64,000 nt of DNA, from NCBI RefSeq assembly GCF_029360665.1, contig NZ_JARDUB010000003.1, positions 310,001-374,000 of the forward strand, in the 5' to 3' direction. The position numbers and the translations under genes were made by a program. Positions 60,010 through 64,000 of the stretch are shown here, in pieces; position 1 is the first letter of the stretch, and each line of letters begins with the position of its first letter. A model generated the notes under the pieces. That model saw nothing but the letters and a program-made list of their open reading frames with translations, was not told the origin of the DNA and ran no database searches. The DNA comes from Eudoraea chungangensis. GTDB taxonomy: Bacteria > Bacteroidota > Bacteroidia > Flavobacteriales > Flavobacteriaceae.

Positions 60010-63000
60010 CTACATATTTCTTCTGTATTGACCTCCAACTTCAAAAAGAGAAGTGGTAATCTGGCCTAAAGAACAGTACTTTGTAACCTCCATTAATTTT
60101 TCAAAAATATTTTGATTCTTTACGGCTGCTTCTTTCAGCTCGTCTAGCAGGGAGCTGGCTTTCTCCTCATTCCTTTGGTGTAGATTCTGCAATGTTATTA
60201 TTTGATCCTTTTTTTCTTCTTCTGTCGCTCTAATCACTTCTGCGGGTAAAATAGTTGGGGAACCTGTAGAACTAAGAAATGTGTTTACCCCTATTATTGG
60301 ATAAGTACCATTGTGTTTTAAGGTTTCATAGTACATGCTTTCTTCTTGAATCTTAGATCTTTGGTACATAGTCTCCATAGCTCCTAAAACACCCCCTCTT
60401 TCTGTAATCCTATCAAACTCAATTAACACAGCCTCTTCTACTAGATCTGTTAACTCTTCAATAATAAAAGAACCTTGCAAAGGGTTTTCATTCTTAGTTA
60501 GTCCTAATTCTTTATTTATAATTAGTTGAATAGCCATGGCTCTCCTTACCGATTCTTCCGTCGGTGTAGTAATAGCCTCATCATAGGCATTTGTATGCAG
60601 AGAATTACAATTGTCGTAAATGGCATATAGTGCTTGCAAGGTAGTTCTGATATCATTGAAGTCGATTTCCTGAGCATGCAAACTGCGACCTGAAGTTTGA
60701 ATATGGTATTTAAGCATTTGAGCCCGAGGACCTGCCCTGTATTTTTCCTTCATTGCCTTAGCCCAAATCCTTCTTGCCACTCTACCAATAACGGCATATT
60801 CCGGATCTATTCCATTCGAAAAGAAAAAAGATAAATTCGGTCCAAATTTATTAATATCCATTCCTCTACTCAAATAGTATTCTACATAGGTGAAACCATT
60901 AGAAAGAGTAAAGGCCAATTGTGTTATAGGGTTTGCTCCGGCTTCTGCAATGTGATATCCGGAAATAGATACAGAATAAAAATTTCGAACCTTATTGTCT
61001 ATAAAATAAGCCTGTACATCTCCCATTAAGCGAAGTGCGAACTCCGTAGAAAAGATACATGTATTTTGAGCCTGGTCTTCTTTTAATATGTCTGCCTGAA
61101 CAGTTCCTCGAATAGTAGCTAAGGTGCGAAGCTTTATTTCATTGTATATGTCTTGAGGTAAGACCTGATCCCCAGTTACTCCCAAAAGGAAAAGTCCCAA
61201 ACCATTATTCCCCTCAGGCAGGTCTCCTCTATACGCAGGTCTTTTATCTATGGCCCCTTTATAGATTGCCTTAATGGTTTTTTCTACTTTCTCTTCTAAA
61301 TTGTTCTGGTGTATATATTTCTCACAGCCTTGGTCTATAGCAGCATTTATAAAAAACCCTAGAAGCATCGGCGCCGGACCATTAATTGTCATACTTACCG
61401 AAGTCATTGGATTACTTAAATCAAAACCAGAGTACAGCTTCTTAGCGTCATCCAAACAACAAACTGAAACTCCCGCATTCCCGATTTTACCATATATGTC
61501 GGGCCTATAATCTGGATCATTTCCATACAAGGTAACAGAATCGAATGCAGTAGAAAGTCTTTTAGCCGGCATGTCTAAGCTCACATAGTGGAATCTTCGA
61601 TTGGTTCGTTCGGGACCACCTTCCCCCGCAAACATGCGTGTAGGATCCTCTTCGGTACGCTTAAAAGGGTATAATCCGGACGTATAAGGAAATTCTCCCG
61701 GCACGTTTTCCTGTAGTTCCCATAAAAGAAGATCTCCCCATGCCTTATATCTAGGCATGGCTATTTTTGGGATTGAAAGTTTTGAAAGTGATTCTACATG
61801 TGTTTCTATAGCTATTTCCTTACCTCTAACCTTAAAGACATACTGTTCTTTCTGGTATTTTTCCTTTTTAGCATTCCAAGAAATAATCCGCTCCCAATTA
61901 TATGGATTGAGTTCTAACTTTGTTGCGTTAAATTGCGACAAAAGCATCTTAACAAAAACGTCTATGTCTTTCTTTTCACCAGCCGTATTTCCTAGAACTA
62001 AACCTGTTTTGTCCAAATCTACCTCAGTTTGGGAAATTCCCTTTATAGTAGTATAAAGGCCATATAATTTCTGTGCAATTTCTGCCTGTCTCTGACTCTC
62101 CAAGTCATAGGCTTTAAGCGTTTCTGTAATTTCGGAAAGGTACCTGGTTCTAGAAGGCGGGACCACATAAACTTTTTCTTCCATTTCCTTATTTATTTTA
62201 AGACTGGAAACAAGCTGTGTAGCGGCCTTTTCTTTTATCACTGCCATAACGGCCTTATAAAGCCTATTCATTCCCGGATCGTTAAATTCGGAAGCAGTGG
62301 TACCGAAAACAGGTAAGGAATCTTCCTCTACATCCCAAAGGCTATGATTTCGAACATACTGCTTTTTAACATCTCGTATTGCATCTAATGCCCCCCTTTT
62401 ATCGGACTTATTAATGGCCACTAAATCGGCATAATCCAGCATATCAATTTTCTCCAGCTGGGTGGCCGCTCCAAATTCAGGGGTCATCACATAAAGAGAA
62501 ACATCGCTGTGTTCAATAATTTCTGTATCCGACTGACCAATTCCCGAGGTCTCTAAAATAATTAAGTCGAACTCCGCTTGTTTTAGGACCTCAATGGCTT
62601 CATTTACGTGTTTGGACAGTGCCAAATTAGACTGCCTAGTAGCCAAAGACCTCATATATACTCTTGGCGAATTGATGGCATTCATTCGAATTCGATCTCC
62701 CAATAAAGCGCCTCCGGTTTTTCTTTTAGAAGGGTCTACTGAAATAATTCCTATGGCCTTTGATGGGAAGTCTATTAAAAACCTCCTAACCAATTCATCC
62801 ACCAAACTAGATTTCCCGGAACCCCCTGTCCCTGTAATGCCAAGGACTGGTACATTCTTACCAGAGTCTTTTAGCCCATTAAAAACTTCATCAAATTCTG
62901 ATGGTCTGTTTTCTGCCAAACTTATAAGACGTGCCAATACCCCGGCTTGCTTTTCCTTAAATGCCTTTATAAGCGCCTTACTATTATCTAATCCCAGTGG

Positions 63001-63444
63001 TGGCACCGGAAAATCTGCCTGAGAGACCAGATCATTAATCATACCTTGCAAGCCCATGGTGCGTCCATCATCCGGCGAATATATTCTACTGATACCATAT
63101 TCCATTAGGGCCTTAATTTCTGCCGGCAAAATAACACCACCTCCCCCTCCAAAAATTTTAATATGCGAGGCTCCACGCTCTTGCAATAAATCAAACATAT
63201 ATTTGAAATACTCATTGTGCCCCCCTTGATAAGAAGTCATCGCAATGGCATTCACATCTTCCTGTATGGCGCAGTTCACAACCTCATCCACACTTCTGTC
63301 GTGTCCCAAATGGATGACCTCAACCCCTGTAGATTGAATAATACGACGCATAATATTTATAGCGGCGTCGTGCCCATCAAAAAGAGAAGCAGCAGTTACA
63401 ATTCTTACTTTATTTTTAGGTGAATAGGGCTTTTGTTGTTGCAT
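60010..63444 (-). CDS. icmF: Fused acyl-CoA mutase with G-protein chaperone (IcmF type)
   Basis: 1144 residues. Residues 10-140 form the B12-binding domain ([16 protein letters not shown] with cobalt-ligand H25; [10 protein letters not shown]). Residues 195-430 form a MeaB-like GTPase ([29 protein letters not shown]). Residues 560-1144 are the mutase barrel ([47 protein letters not shown]). The Phe in GLYPFKR fits isobutyryl-CoA mutase rather than methylmalonyl-CoA mutase (inference). It interconverts branched and linear C4 (or related) acyl-CoA with built-in repair of its cofactor. Not next to other acyl-CoA genes. Confidence 0.95.
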   Translation of the reverse strand: MQQQKPYSPKNKVRIVTAASLFDGHDAAINIMRRIIQSTGVEVIHLGHDRSVDEVVNCAIQEDVNAIAMTSYQGGHNEYFKYMFDLLQERGASHIKIFGGGGGVILPAEIKALMEYGISRIYSPDDGRTMGLQGMINDLVSQADFPVPPLGLDNSKALIKAFKEKQAGVLARLISLAENRPSEFDEVFNGLKDSGKNVPVLGITGTGGSGKSSLVDELVRRFLIDFPSKAIGIISVDPSKRKTGGALLGDRIRMNAINSPRVYMRSLATRQSNLALSKHVNEAIEVLKQAEFDLIILETSGIGQSDTEIIEHSDVSLYVMTPEFGAATQLEKIDMLDYADLVAINKSDKRGALDAIRDVKKQYVRNHSLWDVEEDSLPVFGTTASEFNDPGMNRLYKAVMAVIKEKAATQLVSSLKINKEMEEKVYVVPPSRTRYLSEITETLKAYDLESQRQAEIAQKLYGLYTTIKGISQTEVDLDKTGLVLGNTAGEKKDIDVFVKMLLSQFNATKLELNPYNWERIISWNAKKEKYQKEQYVFKVRGKEIAIETHVESLSKLSIPKIAMPRYKAWGDLLLWELQENVPGEFPYTSGLYPFKRTEEDPTRMFAGEGGPERTNRRFHYVSLDMPAKRLSTAFDSVTLYGNDPDYRPDIYGKIGNAGVSVCCLDDAKKLYSGFDLSNPMTSVSMTINGPAPMLLGFFINAAIDQGCEKYIHQNNLEEKVEKTIKAIYKGAIDKRPAYRGDLPEGNNGLGLFLLGVTGDQVLPQDIYNEIKLRTLATIRGTVQADILKEDQAQNTCIFSTEFALRLMGDVQAYFIDNKVRNFYSVSISGYHIAEAGANPITQLAFTLSNGFTYVEYYLSRGMDINKFGPNLSFFFSNGIDPEYAVIGRVARRIWAKAMKEKYRAGPRAQMLKYHIQTSGRSLHAQEIDFNDIRTTLQALYAIYDNCNSLHTNAYDEAITTPTEESVRRAMAIQLIINKELGLTKNENPLQGSFIIEELTDLVEEAVLIEFDRITERGGVLGAMETMYQRSKIQEESMYYETLKHNGTYPIIGVNTFLSSTGSPTILPAEVIRATEEEKKDQIITLQNLHQRNEEKASSLLDELKEAAVKNQNIFEKLMEVTKYCSLGQITTSLFEVGGQYRRNM

Positions 63445-63585
63445 TATTAAGCGGTGTAAGTCTTATCCTTGGCAATTTACGATAAATGCAAAAAAGAATT
63501 GATTCTTCTGTCTATTTTGAAAAAATTCAAGACAAAAAGGTACATACGACATCTATTGTCTAAATTTACCACCAAATTTTGTGCA

Positions 63586-64000
63586 TTGAGAACAACTTTA
63601 CTCATAAATTGCCCCGACCAAAAAGGGATTATAAGCAGTGTTACCACCTTTATTCAAAAAAAAGAGGGAAATATTATCTATTTGGATCAGCATGTGGATA
63701 AAGAATTAGGCGTCTTCTTTATGCGTTTAGAAAGTGATTTTGAGGAGGAAGTGTTTCCAGAACATTTTAAAGATCAGTTTGAGCTTGAAATTGCCAAACC
63801 CTACCAGATGAAATGGAGTATGCATATGGAGGAGGTAAAACCTCGAATGGCTATTTTCGTTTCCAAATACAATCACTGTTTATACGATTTACTGAGTCGC
63901 TATAAATCTGGTGAATTAGAAGTAGATATTCCTTTTATAATTAGTAACCACGAACAAGCCAAGAGTATTGCAGCCCAATTTGAGATTCCATTTTATCATA
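63586..64000 (+). CDS. purU: Formyltetrahydrofolate deformylase (5' part)
   Basis: 138 residues are present, open to the window edge. The ACT domain (LLINCPDQKGIISSVTTFIQ, then KKEGNIIYLDQHVDKELG, FFMRLE) and the start of the formyltransferase domain (RMAIFVSKYNHCLYDLLSRY, ELEVDIPFIISNHEQAKSIA) match PurU. It releases formate from 10-formyl-THF for purine synthesis. The start is probably TTG at 63586 (then RTTLLINCPDQKG); another TTG at 63556 would add ten residues. It is divergent from icmF, 141 bases apart. Confidence 0.88.
   Translation, partial: MRTTLLINCPDQKGIISSVTTFIQKKEGNIIYLDQHVDKELGVFFMRLESDFEEEVFPEHFKDQFELEIAKPYQMKWSMHMEEVKPRMAIFVSKYNHCLYDLLSRYKSGELEVDIPFIISNHEQAKSIAAQFEIPFYH

Noticed and set aside
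63445-63585. Cobalamin riboswitch upstream of icmF
   Set aside because: The 141-base divergent region is too short and lacks a B12-box-like sequence.
1-64000. Defence island, biosynthetic cluster or prophage
   Set aside because: Gene by gene, the content is housekeeping, envelope and transport functions with even composition; no integrase, restriction, toxin-antitoxin or synthase genes.

Overview
The window is a 64 kb piece of an AT-rich chromosome from the phylum Bacteroidota, almost certainly family Flavobacteriaceae. The evidence is: two secreted proteins ending in the gliding-motility/type IX secretion 'type B' sorting domain; Bacteroidota-type promoters (TTTG ... TAnnTTTG) with little use of Shine-Dalgarno sites; an extended NusB; a DUF3276/PUR-like protein; a DnaJ with only two of four zinc motifs; and a fused B12 mutase of the IcmF type. 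I see about 62 protein genes, two of them cut by the window edges. I see no rRNA, intact tRNA, CRISPR array, insertion sequence, phage or plasmid genes. It reads as ordinary core chromosome with short intergenic spaces.

Layout. 1-8.4 kb: nucleoid-associated protein, an unrecognised protein with kinase-like motifs, an ABC-2 exporter and two type IX secretion cargo proteins. 8.4-16.2 kb: uvrB, hsp20, a TerB-like protein, DUF1456, sucC, a Lon-substrate-binding-domain protein, lysA and a secreted thioredoxin. 16.2-29 kb: guaB, a TonB-dependent receptor, HMG-CoA lyase, LysE exporter, Dabb protein, pyrD, pepT, a Gfo/Idh/MocA oxidoreductase and the nusB-DUF1573-yajC operon. 29-41.5 kb: an MsbA-like ABC exporter, DUF3276, M14 peptidase, two redox proteins, YfiT/DinB, a cyclophilin-FKBP fusion, an M28 peptidase-PPK2 pair and a sigma-54 activator without a DNA-binding domain. 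41.6-50.4 kb: an ABC-2 exporter with MscS, grpE-dnaJ, a TIGR01777 epimerase, mnmD, ilvE and a MazG-like protein. 50.4-54.5 kb: two small membrane proteins, crcB and the nitrogen cluster PII-amtB-porin. 54.5-64 kb: DUF1684, MFS exporter, DJ-1-like lipoprotein, an alpha/beta-hydrolase-like protein, Lrp/AsnC regulator, icmF and the 5' part of purU.

The most interesting material is regulatory rather than a new gene cassette. Two near-identical GC-tipped palindromes, five helical turns apart, lie in front of PII-amtB. An 8-bp inverted repeat sits on the -7 element of the grpE-dnaJ promoter. A 31-bp perfect palindrome lies between the lon-domain gene and lysA. A candidate small RNA lies downstream of dnaJ. 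An extended promoter motif, TAnnTTTGC, recurs across the window. Among proteins, the notable ones are a 59-codon membrane protein ahead of crcB, a sigma-54 activator with GAFTSA and no Fis domain, an alpha/beta-hydrolase-like protein with a glycine at the nucleophile position, and a kinase-like protein of unknown function. No dedicated defence, biosynthetic or mobile system was found.
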